Source: Acanthosoma haemorrhoidale
Taxonomy: Eukaryota; Arthropoda; Insecta; Hemiptera; Acanthosomatidae
DNA length: 64,000 nucleotides
Assembly: GCA_930367205.1 (NCBI GenBank)
Contig: OV884011.1
Span: 167,721,226-167,785,225, forward strand
Reading direction: 5' to 3'
Shown here: one piece after another, positions 11,946 through 23,338 of the stretch
Numbering within the stretch: the stretch's first letter is position 1
Layout: each line of letters begins with the position of its first letter
Notes under the pieces: model-generated
The model's input: the letters and a program-made list of their open reading frames with translations, nothing else
Database searches by the model: none
What the model was told of the DNA's origin: nothing
Program-made: the position numbers and the translations under genes

Positions 11946-12108
11946 TGAGGATTTTTTTTTTTTTTCAAACTATAATCTTTATTGATAATATATATATACA
12001 ATGAAAAAAATAAATAAATAAATTTGGAATTACAGCTGTCTCCTCGTGCTGCATTCGCAGATGCATTCGAAGGAGTGCATAAAATATAATACTTTCAGAT
12101 TGTTGTTT

Positions 12109-12862
12109 AGACTAAAAAGACAAGAGCTAAACCGACGCTTTGGACAACTGTACAGACTACTTCGAAGGACATCCCACCTCTCAATAGAAAACAAACTACT
12201 TATCTACAAGGTTATACTTAAGCCAATCTGGACATACGGAATAGAGCTATGGGGGACAGCAAAAAAGTCGAACATCAAGCGCATCCAATCCTTTCCATCA
12301 AAAGTCCTAAGAACAATAGTAAATGCCCCTTATTACGTCAGCAACAAAACCCTTCACAATGATCTGAATATACCCTATATTCTTGAACTCATCCCTTCCA
12401 AGTTCATTAAATTCCATGGTAACCTATCCAACCACCATAATTCCCTAGCACAGTCATTGCACTGCACCACTCATCCCTATAATCCTCCTCGGAGACTTAA
12501 ACGGCAGTGGCCTCGTGACCTGCTATAAATAAGTGACAGTGGGAGTCCTGGCAATGGCCAGTATCTCCACTCATGTCCTGAGCGTCTGTGGCTCTCGGGC
12601 TCTTGGTCAGCCTCCGCTGGCTCTTATCCAGTGACGCGGCTGAGGTAGGGGGTGGGGGACTCCCCAAGACTCCGCTTCCTCCTTCGCATGCGAGGGAGGT
12701 GACAACCATGTGGTCTTGGGGGGCCTCTGGGCTGTTTGTAAATATTGTATGAATGAGCGAGTGAATGATGAATTGTAAATATGGTATGAATGATGACACT
12801 TATCTCAATTACTCATTGCCTAATAAAAGGCAGATTGTAATTTTATCTTAATAAATTGTTGT
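12109..12862 (+). pseudogene. 5'-truncated jockey-like LINE copy B (last 140 codons of RT plus 3' UTR)
   Basis: The junction is near 12109, where unrelated sequence gives way to AGACTAAAAAGACAAGAG, matching 55814 onward of the longest copy. An unbroken frame (to 12528) then encodes the RT thumb/connection end: [33 protein letters not shown] and the C-terminus [12 protein letters not shown]. The 3' UTR follows, with an AATAAA-type end near 12850. The frame is intact but lacks the polymerase core, so it cannot be active. A poly(T) run and A/T-rich DNA lie just before the junction. Confidence 0.92.
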
Positions 12863-14594
12863 TTTCTCTCTCTAAAGATTGTTGTTAATAAGTCCAATAC
12901 ACATACACTCACTAAGTGATGAGGCTCACCTTCAGCTTGCAACCGTGTAAAACACTAACACTAAAACCTAAACCTAGAACCTAAGACTAAAGCGTTCCAG
13001 CCGCGACAGGATTTTAACTGTAGAATATTGTATATATATATATATATGGGGGGGGGTGAATGGATGGTTTGAAAAAGGAGTGAACCGAGGAAATATTGCT
13101 GATGAATCTATACCAAATATTAATACATGGTAAGAGAACATTTTTGCAAAAAATCAATACATAGTGATGAACTTTTTTTGTGATAAAGATATAATTCGAA
13201 GTCAGATTTTGATATCAATACTTTTTTTTCACCCTTAGTCACCCAAAAGCTGCTCTAATAATGACGATTACTCCAAGGCTATTCTATCGGGTTCATTTTA
13301 TATGAATTTAGACGAAAGTTACATCTGTGTTTATGCATTCTATAGTGTTTACTTCAATTGTTATTTCAAAAGGAATTTTAAAAAACAATATAAATTATCT
13401 TATCGCATTTCTCCGCTTGATTACGGATTTAATTGATTTGGCAAGTGAGTGGCTCAATATAACGAATTTAAGCACGCTTTATGTAATCAAAATTAAGCCT
13501 CTAGTGCGTAAAAGCAGTTAATTGGATTTTAAAAGTAATACGTTTGCGGTGGAATTTCAACCCCCAATTGTTCCTATAAATCCTCGCACGGTCACATACC
13601 AATCCTGACTTATACTCGCCAGTAATTCACCATAATCGACCTGAGCTGGCCGATTCTTGAAAATGGGTGTTCCGAGAACCCGCAATAAATGGCAAGCCCT
13701 GTTTGCCGCTCTGTACACTACTTCCCCTCTATCCACGTGAGCTCTTTACTTTGATAATGTCATAATTAAGCAATAAGAAAATTAGTGATTAGTCCCCCGC
13801 CCACCCACCAATATATGCCAACATCCCACCAAGTAGCCCTTCATCCCAAGCGTCTAATTTCATAATGGCGACTATAGTACTTAATTGTGAAATAAATGCT
13901 AAATATTTTGGGCAAAAAATATTTTGTATGTTATACTGTCTAGGGCGATGAAAATCACCTTTATAACAAACAAATTCATTTTGAATCAGTATCTATAATA
14001 TCGATAGTTATATAATGCTAAGAAGATTGTAATGCTAATATTATATATAATGCTAATAGTAGAAGCTAGTGTATACCTGCCTCGTGACTTTATGGAAGTC
14101 ACTGATATTTTTTAGTAAGCGACCGCATCCTTCCTAGGCCTAGCTCCCTATTCCCGGAACTACCCTTCCCTTATACATATTTGTCTCAGCCAGACCACAC
14201 TCATCCCTAAACATCCGACCCAGTATGTAGTAACATAACTCTTAATATTTGTATATACCAGTGTTTTGCTTGTACTTCATAATAAAGCTTTTCTTTCTTT
14301 TCTTTTAAAATACTCTCCTACACGAAGATTATTTAACTGATGTAAAAAAAAAAATACCTATTAGATCCATCTTGGAGCACATTACATGCACTTAATCATG
14401 GTGGAAAAGTAATAACTTCATATCTTGAATATCTGAGCTGTGACTTGAGAGAAAGCCGCATCTGCATTTTTCCCTGTTTAATTGGTCATTCCGCTAAGTG
14501 GATGGCCAGCATCAAGAACTAAATCAAATGCATGCCATTTTACAAGTCAGTTCCAATCTGTGGCTAATTGTGCTAAATAAATTCAGCCCCTGAC
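12863..14594. other. Spacer with simple repeats
   Basis: Contains (TA)n followed by a nine-G run at 13029-13055 and a GC-richer patch (13560-13740) without a usable frame. A stretch ending in CATAATAAAGC near 14285 could be the 3' end of an old retroposon, but no coding trace confirms it. Confidence 0.45.
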
Positions 14595-14864
14595 AAGGAA
14601 AGTGCAAAGTATCTAGAAATTACAAGCTAGCAAACATTTGTCCATCAAGAGGTATTAGGAGACGGAAGAAATCTAGAGAGTGGTGGAGCAAGTAATAAAA
14701 GAACGGTTGAATACTGCACATCTGCGGGACAGACGGAAAGACGGATCTTGTGTTCCGGGAGAATCCTGATTATTTGAAGTGTACAAGATATTTTATTGCT
14801 GTAAAGAATGTGGGGGGGGGGTGAATAGTTACCGCGGAGTCCCAAACAGTTTATGACACGAAAA
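14595..14864 (-). repeat. LINE 3' fragment, right arm of the inverted pair with 10071-10414
   Basis: Reverse complement of the left arm with scattered differences and about 90 bp missing near the G run (ten G at 14812-14821). The minus strand carries the same RT-tail-like sequence. The interval between the arms (about 4.2 kb) has no related transposase gene, so two separate insertions are likelier than one large foldback element. Confidence 0.68.
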
Positions 14865-15361
14865 GGGCTGATAGATTTATCAATATTCAAAAAAATAAAT
14901 ATTTTTCTGTTTTTTGAGTGTGGTATGAGATTAAAGATCTCGATATAAATCTCTCTGATTAATATCTTGCAATATACGTTACGGCTTTAATGATACAAAA
15001 CATTCGTTAAACTCGTTTGAGTAACATTAACGAAACCATTTTGTGATAGTTCATAGTGAACTTGGACTGTTATGTCAATATTTATACTTTCACAAGTTTT
15101 TTTTTTCTTTTTTTGTTTGGAAATAGCTATATTCAGGGACACAGGTGGTTTTGCAGATAAAATGGAGAATATTTGATTACAACCTCCACTTGTAGAGAAA
15201 GAAGAAGAAGAGCAAGTATTTGACTGTAAATACCCAGCAGTTTTTTTAAAATGAAACAGTTAACCTTTAAGACACCCTCGGCAATTCTTGAAGCGTAAAG
15301 ACAAGACATTTAGAAATTGTTAAATCAATCGGTAACGGTTCGTTCACTTATCCAGTTGTAT
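14865..15361. other. AT-rich spacer
   Basis: No gene, repeat or RNA recognised. Confidence 0.45.
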
Positions 15362-15451
15362 CCCCACTGTCAATTGCTAAGAGCTAATTAAGTGTGAGAA
15401 AATAAAATACTAGTGTTGTCTTGTTTACCTTCTCCATCAAATGTTCAAGTT
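15362..15451 (+). repeat. Dispersed repeat family A (SINE-like), copy 1
   Basis: Aligns with 29459-29560 (plus) and 30311-30390 (minus) over GCTAAGAGCTAATTAAGTGT, then GAGAA, a TGTTGTCTTGTTTACCTTCT block and TGTTCAA. It is diverged and has no coding content. Short, multi-copy and in both orientations, it behaves like a SINE or MITE internal segment, but no A/B box or clear ends are seen. Confidence 0.6.
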
Positions 15452-16484
15452 GCACCAATCATTAATAATTATATTAATCCCGCAGTCCGTCACTAGATAT
15501 TGACGGTTAGAATTATGTTTTCAATTATGGAGGACTTGTTTGTACTAGTCTCGCAGTTTGCTTCTTTTCGTCATTTTTTATTTGAAAAGTTTGATCTCAT
15601 TTATTATGATTAAAAGATTACAGTTATTGTGAGAAGGTTTATAGTAAGCCTAGCCCACCAAAAGTATCAAAGATCTCGCTCCTCCAAGCCTTGAGAATAA
15701 ACGTTTCCATTACGAAAGGTAAACATTGACAGACAGAAGAAATATAGACAAGCCATTTGAGAAAGACTTCTATAAATCAACGCCAGAGCGATCCGCGATC
15801 AATCACAAGACAGTTAGAGATAAAGGGAGCAGCTTCCTTTTCGATCCACGTAGAAAAGCCTTTGACAAAGTTTGATGGCGCGGTTTATTTGCTGCTAATG
15901 GGGTCATCTTTTTTAATGAATTGTCAGCGGAGAATTCAAATAACCCAGACATATAATATTCTCAATGATGTAAAACAAGTAATTTGAATGGGAATCAATC
16001 AACTAGAGATTAATGTTATTTTTAATGGTATTGTAACGGCGTATTTTTGTTGCTGGCCGGCATGGATCACGTGGCCAGTTTGGGGCCAATCACGCAAGAT
16101 TTTGATCGCGGGTGATCAGTTCAACAGTGAGACTGACAAAATTGCATCGCTTTGTTCTTCGCAAATTTACTAATTGGCAGAGCACAAACCTCCTATTCCA
16201 CAAAAATAACTGTTCATCATCCAAGATACCCCAGGAGGAAGAGTACGGTTTCACGCAAGTACTCTGTAATCATTAAATAAATATGGAGATGAATGTAATC
16301 ATAATACTTAGCAATATTTAATTCTACTAATGTTATTGAATTATTACTCACACCCACAAAAACAATAATGAATGTTATAAATTTTGAGTTTATATAGAAA
16401 AAAACTAATTATCAATTACAATTTGCAGTTTTAGTATTTTTGTTTTGCTGTGTAGCCTCACGAGACCAAGTTACAATTCAAAAC
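15452..16484. other. Spacer with unassigned short open frames
   Basis: Plus-strand frames at 15757-15987 and 15988-16173 are slightly richer in mixed residues (the second includes CCWPAWITWPVWG) but have no recognised domain. They are not supported as genes. Confidence 0.4.
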
Positions 16485-16600
16485 CTGTATATAATGTAGT
16501 GATGCTACAGGAAATACAAAATAATTTGTAAATAGATTCGCCAGAGGATCTATAATTATATATAATTATCTGTTAGTTTAAAGGGGCTATGAAGGGAAAA
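16485..16600 (+). repeat. Dispersed repeat family B, copy 2
   Basis: The longest of three related copies. It shares TGTATATAATGTAGTGATGC and CTACAGGA with 22441-22500, and the AGATTCGCCAGAGGATCTAT and AAAGGGGCTATG blocks with 8847-8920. It ends in an A-run (about 16597 onward), which would suit an RNA-copied element. Confidence 0.6.
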
Positions 16601-18607
16601 AAAAAAAAAAAAAAATCAATTACAATTATCAAAGACAAAAATAATAAATTGTTGATACTATTAATAGATTGTAGACCAAACCAGAGAGGTAGGAGCTGTA
16701 ATCGATACCAGCTATCATCCCAATTAAAACGAGAAATTTTCACCCGTAATTCACTAGATATTTCCTCAACTGAAGATAGACACTTTATTTTATTTATTTT
16801 TAGTGAAGAATTTATTTATTTGCTACATTATAAGTAATGTATTTGTTTGTTTTTCCTGTGATGTGATTGTTCTTAGTGGTTGAGAGCATCAACACCTTTT
16901 ACATCTTTTTTATACCTCTCAACAATATGCAGGTCCTCTCATAGGTTATCATAATCATGTCATTTGATCTCTCATCCTGTTTCATTCTTTCAACTCATTC
17001 AATATTTCGTCTCGTTCATTCTTTTTCTGAATAAAAGTTTTTTTTTTTGTTATATTAATCTTTATTTATTGTAGCGTCTGGTCTATGACTATTCGCAACA
17101 ACATTATATGTTCACATTTTTCGGTAGAAACCAATTCACGCAAGGAAGTTCTGCTAGTTATCATGGAATTTCTCCTTGATTTATGGCTTAGTGATGATGT
17201 GATGAACGGCCAATGGTGCATTACCTTTCGCAGGTTGGTTTGTCAATAGTGAGAAGGTAGGTATGGGTCAGCCTAAAATGTCCTATTCTTGAACGGGAAA
17301 TGTCGCGTCATTCCATTCGGTTTTACCCAAGTTCGTTATTTGCCTTTTAAGTTTAATTGGATTCAAGTGACTTGATTTGAAGTTTCTTGGAGTTCGGAAC
17401 TGATTCCATTGTCGCATCACTGCACTGTTAGATGTTGCCAGTTTGTTGATACTTCCTTGCTTGCGGTTTATAAATCCCAAACAGCAATCCCAGACTGGGA
17501 TGGAAGCAAACAGGATAGAATTTCACCTCCTCCAGTTATAATGGTCATATTGATTTTGTAAAGTTCATAAGACCTCTTGTCTATTGGTTTTAAACGCTGT
17601 TCATTGCGCCTCTTGCATGACGCGCTCATTGTGAGTCGGAATAAACAATCCGTTTATTTTGGACTGTTATATACTATTTTGAAGGCTGTTTGGATCACTA
17701 GAAATTCGGTTGTGAAGATTCATAACAAGTTGTATTCACATTTTTGAGACGTGCGTGGAATAGTTGACATGGTTTCAGGATCGGGTGAATATTTCTTTGA
17801 AGCGAATTCAGATTATTGGTATAGTAGATGTTTTATTAAATTAACTTAGTTCTAAAACTCTAAAAAAGTCATGTTTTACTACGAGATGAATAAATTGTTG
17901 TTTAGGCTCTTGAAGCTCATTATCATGCAATTAAATATAAGTAGGAGAGGTCTGTACTATATATACCCTCTCATTAGTAAATTCATAAAATTATATTTAA
18001 CATTTAGGACTCTTTATGTAACATAGATTATTTTTATTAGTTTTGACCAATTTCAATTGTTTGGGTATTTCAGGAATCATAAATTTTTGAAATATGTCAA
18101 ATTAAATTTTTGTACATCCAACAAAATATTTTATATAAGAATGGTTACAAAGTAAATAAAAAAAGGAAGGTACAGTTTCAACCAGGCAATAGAAATGCGG
18201 AAACCTTGTTCTAAAATTTATCTACACACTTGGAGTGAGAATTTAAAATAATAGTCTATTTTGGTTATATTTTTTGCTGTTCTCAATTAAAATCATCAAA
18301 TGTGAAAGAGGTACTCAAATTAACAACAGATGGGTGGGTAAGTTCAAAATTAACAATGCTCAAAAATTAATTCACAAAACAACGTTCATAACAATTAAAA
18401 CCTATGGAAGGATTTAAATCGTTAAAAGCTGACAATATCGATGAAGCACTGTGAAAGTGATACGAGACAACAAGATGCCTGTGGCTATGCCGCTCATCAA
18501 GTACAAACTTACTTAGCTGCAATTTCAGGAATTTTCGACTGCCTAGCCACCAGCTCTCGGTGAATAGTTAAACTTTAAAAGCGACACCACGTTTAAGAAA
18601 AAGTAAC
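16601..18607. other. AT-rich spacer
   Basis: No gene recognised. Frames at 16589-16837 (+) and 17283-17480 (-) carry no domain. The region has no strong repeats on reading. Confidence 0.45.
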
Positions 18608-18611
18608 AGAG

Positions 18612-18675
<64 letters not shown>

Positions 18676-18699
18676 AGAGAGAGAAGAGAAAGAGAGGAG

Positions 18700-18730
<31 letters not shown>

Positions 18731-18796
18731 GAGAGAGAGAGAGAGAAGAGAGAGAAGAGAAAGAGAGGAGAGAGAGAGAGAGAGAAGAGAGGGAGA

Positions 18797-18890
<94 letters not shown>
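18608..18890. repeat. Long (GA)n microsatellite, about 280 bp, interrupted
   Basis: Almost pure GA with periodic GAAG/GGAG interruptions, several of which recur as longer units. The Leu/Ser-repeat frame on the minus strand here is only translation of this tract. Confidence 0.97.
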
Positions 18891-19088
18891 ATTCAACTTT
18901 TTTCCATACTTTTATAATATACTGGCCTATATTTCTATAAAATAGAAGGGTATTATAGTTCCCAAAATCACGAGAGGCATGGTTCTATACAATAGATTTT
19001 AATTGAAGCCATGAAACTATAGATATGGGCAGTTTTAGTTGTGATACAGTTCTCCCTACTGTTAATAATTAATACAAAAACTATACTG

Positions 19089-19150
19089 ACAGGATCGGGA
19101 CTCAAATCCTCAATAGTCAGTCGTTTGCTCTACCAACTGAGCTAACCTGC
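19089..19150 (-). repeat. tRNA-like sequence, left arm of an inverted tRNA-like pair
   Basis: On the minus strand, from GCAGG at 19150: an A-box-like TTAGCTCAGTTGGTAGAGC with a pairing GCTC/GAGC D-stem, and a B-box-like TTTGAGTCCC. The 5' and 3' ends can pair as an acceptor stem (six of seven). The anticodon and T stems do not pair well, so this is not a working tRNA. It is more likely a tRNA-derived repeat head. Confidence 0.6.
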
Positions 19151-19262
19151 ACGACGACTTTGTTCCCGCTGTCTGCCAGTGTGTCCGGCGGGGTTATAGT
19201 GCGAACCAACACTGTGAAAGCTTAGCCAAACAGTATTCACTTCGGAAAACGTTTTCATTCGT

Positions 19263-19333
19263 GCAGGGTAGCTTGGTTGATATAGCACCCGACTAGATAT
19301 TAGGGAGGTCGCCGGTTCGAGTCCCGATCCTGC
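19263..19333 (+). repeat. tRNA-like sequence, right arm of an inverted tRNA-like pair
   Basis: Starts GCAGGGTAGC, has GGTTCGAGTCCCGATCCTGC at its 3' end (a good B box) and a seven-pair acceptor stem. The anticodon-arm region reads CCCGACTAGATATTAGGG and folds only loosely, and the D-loop A box is poor. It faces the arm at 19089-19150: CAGGATCGGGACTC (19090-19103) and GAGTCCCGATCCTG (19319-19332) are perfect inverted copies, as are CCTGCACGA and TCGTGCAGG on the inner sides. Confidence 0.6.
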
Positions 19334-21062
19334 CTATATATTTCAGGCGGCTGCTAATTATTAATAATTGTTAATACATATAAATCTGAAATCGTCTTAT
19401 TTATTGCAGCTATTTAGAAGTATAAGCTTGTTGATTAATGAGCCGGCAGACCACAGGCACGGGAACGGAAACAAGAAGTGGTTGGACCCGAGGGAAATTG
19501 AAGGGAATACATTCATTTGTTTATTTTGTTTTTATGGGTTTCAGCCACCTGTCTGTGCTGGACTGACTCCCAAGTTTCAATTATTAACACGAACTCTTAC
19601 ATTGGAGGTTTTTCATTTCGTAAGTCGGTGACATGAAAATTAATGCCAATGCAATAAAAACACGATTCAAGAGTCATTAATTAATTATAAAGTTATAAAA
19701 AAATTCTTTTCAACTAAGTAGGGCTCCAAATTAATGACCTGGGCGCCGTGAATAATAAATACGTAATTAGTGTCGGGACTTGTGGTGTTGCAAAAATTCA
19801 TTAAAACTGTTATTCGTTCATCGTCCAACCCTTGTTCAAGGATCATATTTTTTACTAAGTAAAAAACAATTATTCTATCATTTCATTTTACTATAGACCT
19901 TTTAGCGTGTAAAAAATCAGACGTAGAAGGGTTTTAACGCTTGTTTAAATATCTCATTCCTTTCCATTTCCATTCTTTAATCCTACTTTTGTTTTAACTT
20001 AAAATTAATTATCCGATTCGTGAACAGTATGCAAAAACAAAATTTTGACCACCGAAAAACAGTTGTAGCAGGAAAAATTAGCTTTATATCGTCGTCATTG
20101 TTAACTGCTGAAAAAAACAAAACATGTAAGTCCAGTTTCTTTAACCGTTCAATAATCAACAGTCAGATTGTCGAAATTCGTTCCTGTTCCTCGTCGCTAT
20201 CCGAGGGCGAACTTTCCTGTTTTGTTTTTTTTGCAAAAATCTCGCTATAACCGAAAATCGAACGGAAGTGGGAAAAAAATACAATATCTCCTCGAGTAAT
20301 CATTTTTTCAAACTTGTTTTTATTTTTGTCAGAGTTTTCCAGTCAATGAGTATTTTTTTCTAAAAATACCCGAAGGGCTGGACAATTCACCAATTAATTC
20401 GGATCTGCCTAGGCGTGCAACGATAAGTAAATGGTGCAACCGCTTTATCCCAGCAATTCTTTGTAAAATATTTACTTCTTTAAACGTTGTAAATAACTCC
20501 AGTAGCAGGTGAGTTAACCCTAGGTAATGCGGCCCGACCATTTGCTCAGGTATCCACCTAAGATCTAGCGGTACTTTAAACCTTGGCCTCTTTAAGACCA
20601 TAGTCTTTACTAAAATATATGCCATTATTTTTATTATTGTTTTAATCAATAGTTTTTTTGAAGCTTCTCTACTGTAGTGAGATCATTAATTACAGATATT
20701 AGTACCACGTGAATGCTAGAGGATATTGTTATTATTTAATTATAGGATATATTGTACTGAGGAAAAAAAATATTTTTTACTAATGCTTATTTAAAAATAA
20801 GGCAGGGGAGTTGGCCACAAATACCAATAAAAGACTGGATACAAACAGAGCACTAAAGATGTTTGCTCACACAGACTGCAACAGTAAAGCTTCGCCCTCC
20901 AATATGTCCAGGGCTTTTGCATATTGTACATCCCGCAATGTGAGCCATATGCTAATGCCCTATGTCTATGTCTAGATCGATAGCTTTTCAATATCAGTAG
21001 GGCGAGTTATATTTACTACTTTACTTAGAAAATTATTTCATAAATAAAATTCAGTTACAATC
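19334..21062. other. Spacer, nothing firmly identified
   Basis: Frames at 19368-19631, 20020-20250 and 20329-20649 have no recognised domain. The last (minus strand, 106 residues) has mixed composition and may be a worn repeat, but I cannot name it. Confidence 0.4.
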
Positions 21063-21966
21063 TACCATACTTGATATACTCCTTTATTGTGCTACAATTA
21101 CAATCTGCCTTTTATAAGGCAATAAGTAATAAGATAAATGCTCTCATTCATACCATATTTACAGTTCATCATTCACTCGCTCATTCACACAATATTTACA
21201 GACAGCCCAGAGACCTCCCAAATCCACATGCGAAGAGAAGTGGAGTCTTGGGAAGTCCCCCACGCTCCTCCGTCAGCCACGTCACCGGATGCTAGCCAGT
21301 GGAGGCTGACCAAGAGTGCGAGAGCCACAGACGCACAGGACATCATTGGAGAAACTGGCCATTGCCAGGACTCCCACTGTCACGCGCTTATAGCAGGTCA
21401 CGAGGCCACTGCCGTTTCAGTCTCCGAGGAGGATTATATGGATGAGTGGCGCAGTGCAATGACTGTGCTACAGGATTAGGGTGGTTGGAAAGGCTGCTGT
21501 GGAATTTCATAAACTTGGAAGGGATGAGTTCTAGAATGTAGGGTATATTAAGATCGTTATGAAGGGTTTTGTTGCTGACATAATAAGGGGCATTTACTAT
21601 TGTTCTCAGTACTTTTGATTGAAAGGATTGGATACGCTTGACGTTCGACTTTTTTGCTGTCCCCCATAGCTCTATTCCGTATGTCCAGATTGGTTTAAGT
21701 ATAACTTTGTAGATTAGTAGTTTATTTTCTATTGAGAGATGGGATGTCCTTTGAAGTAGTCTGTACAGTTGTCCAAAGCGTCTGTTTAGTTCTTGTCTTT
21801 TTAGTCTCGTATGTGGGTTCCAGGTCAGTCGTTTGTCAAGATGGAAGACTAAGTACCGTACTGTCTCGGATACAGGGAGAGGAATAGAATTAAAATAAAC
21901 TAGTGGACAAGTCTTGCGACAAAGGGTGAAAGTAATGTGGGAGCATTTTGCTTCTATCCCTACCAT
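21063..21966 (-). pseudogene. 5'-truncated jockey-like LINE copy C (last 190 codons of RT plus 3' UTR)
   Basis: On the minus strand an open frame from 21966 to 21388 encodes [20 protein letters not shown], then [30 protein letters not shown] and the WPRDLL end. It is nearly identical to the corresponding part of 54723-56405. The 3' UTR runs to about 21063 and ends after CACAATAAAG. The FADD catalytic box is missing because of the 5' truncation. High similarity to copy D points to a fairly recent insertion. Confidence 0.93.
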
Positions 21967-22440
21967 ACTAATACTAAACTATGAGCAATTATCTTACTCG
22001 TCCCATATTTACAGTTCAGCATTCACCCATTCATAATAAGATACATATAATTACACTCAATCCCGCATGATTGCCGCTTCCCTCTCATGTCGAGAAGGAA
22101 GCGAAGGCTCGGGAGAAAAGCGGACCGAGCGGCACCCGTTGCTTGATGTGCCGTCGGTGGGTGAGTTCATCCGCTGGAGACACATCAAGTTTTTCGAAGT
22201 GTTGCAGCACCTCACTAATCCAGTGTTTAACACAATGACCCCACCACCCCTCCCGAATCGATGGCAACAGACTGTCGGGGAATAATTAGGTTAAGAATTA
22301 GTATGTAAGTTAGTTTCAAGTTTTTGATCGAAAAAGTAGCCCCATCACCTTATAGAGTCTTTTCAAACAAGTGAAGTATAATGCGCATCATTCTACTTGT
22401 ATTGAATGATATAATTTTATAGAATGTAAAATTCAGACAT
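21967..22440. other. GC-richer patch with open frames on both strands
   Basis: 22060-22290 is GC-richer than its surroundings and open on plus (22067-22285) and minus (22085-22267). Neither product resembles a known family. Its position beside two LINE fragments suggests a further transposon-derived segment, but I cannot prove this. Confidence 0.35.
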
Positions 22441-22500
22441 TGTATAGAATGTAGCGACGCTACAGGACATAAAAGATTCGACTGAGAAACTATAATGAAT
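22441..22500 (+). repeat. Dispersed repeat family B, copy 3
   Basis: TGTATAGAATGTAGCGACGC, TACAGGA and AGATTCGACTGAG match 16485-16570 in the same order and spacing class. The right part diverges. Confidence 0.55.
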
Positions 22501-22554
22501 ATTCATTCTGTCGTTTTTAAGTGGATTGGAAAAAATGGCCACGCATCTTCATCA

Positions 22555-22710
22555 GCACCATCACCGGGTACGGGACATTAGATGCTGACCAAGACCGTGA
22601 GAACCACAAAAGCTGAAGCCGGAGGACATTGCATCTTTAAGAAAGATTATAGTGATTTTTGGAGCACTATAATGACTCTGCTAGGAGACTAGGATGATAG
22701 GATAAGTTTA
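22555..22710 (-). pseudogene. Old fragment of the jockey-like LINE 3' region
   Basis: Contains GCTGACCAAGACCGTGAGAA, a GACATTGCATC relative, and GCACTATAATGACTCTGCTA followed by AGGATGAT. These follow the order of the 3' UTR and last codons of copy C (GCTGACCAAGAGTGCGAGAG ... GCAATGACTGTGCTACAGGA) on the same strand. It is heavily mutated. Confidence 0.55.
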
Positions 22711-23121
22711 AGGGATCATTTGAGCAATGGTTTACTTGCCAGGAATCGGGGTTTTTTTAGTCAGTAGTCATTTAACTATGGAAACGGTCTGTAAAAAGTC
22801 ATCTCTAGGTCGAGAATGGGTATTCCGCTAGTCACTCTCTCTATATTTGCAATTCCCTACAGTTCAAATCCTTAATCCAGTCACAGATCACAAGACTCCA
22901 CTTTTATACTCGTTCTCAAAGAACTCCAGCATTCGACCGGTTTTTTCTTTCTCGCTTGCTCCATCCATACGTACTTTTCAAACCATCTCTTTACGATCGA
23001 AACAGACTGTTGATAGCTATATAATAGTGTATTCAGTATTACTTTTGTCATTATTATCGTTTTCATCTTGTTCTTAGAAGGAATAGAGATATATATTTCT
23101 CGTTATAAATTGTTTCAATAG
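22711..23121. other. Spacer left of the orphan exon
   Basis: No gene identified. The last bases form a polypyrimidine/AG acceptor for the next feature. Confidence 0.4.
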
Positions 23122-23338
23122 CTGAACAACAGCGTGACGCCTCGGCTAGAGTCCATTTCTCCTCCAGACATCGTACTTCGCCGACGAGGACTACACCCAG
23201 ATAGACCGCGAACACGAGGAGTAGGCAGCCGGTCGATGGCGCTGGGCACAGATGCCATGCGCCGTCCAGCCAGTCTCAGTCGGACTTCCTCGCTGATCGC
23301 AGGCTCCCATGTGTCCTCCGGTATTTCTATGATATCTG
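23122..23338 (+). CDS. Orphan exon candidate, 72 codons, Ser/Arg-rich, gene unknown
   Basis: A GC-richer island bounded on the plus strand by an acceptor (TTGTTTCAATAG) and a strong donor (CTG|GTGAGTACC). One plus frame is open throughout: LNNSVTPRLESISPPDIVLR, then Arg/Ser-rich sequence with phosphorylation-like patches (MRRPASLSRTSS), ending SGISMIS plus one base. The opposite strand is also open (23378 to 23115; it includes RSGWYSPDIIEIPEDTWEP) but lacks a good donor, so the plus reading is preferred mainly on splice signals. I recognise no family. It could be a cytoplasmic segment of a membrane protein, an alternative exon of a long gene, or transposon-derived. No partner exons were found nearby. 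Confidence 0.45.

Noticed and set aside
12940..12995. CCTAA-like sequence as interstitial insect telomere repeat
   Set aside because: Only a few irregular CCTAA/CCTAGA units; no tandem array.
10415..14594. One large foldback transposon bounded by the inverted LINE fragments
   Set aside because: Arms look like LINE 3' ends, the interior holds unrelated LINE pieces, and no target duplication was seen.
18543..18896. 117-residue Leu/Ser-repeat frame on the minus strand
   Set aside because: Pure translation of the GA microsatellite.
19089..19333. Functional tRNA genes
   Set aside because: Anticodon and T stems do not pair convincingly in either arm, and the minus-strand unit is only 62 nt long.
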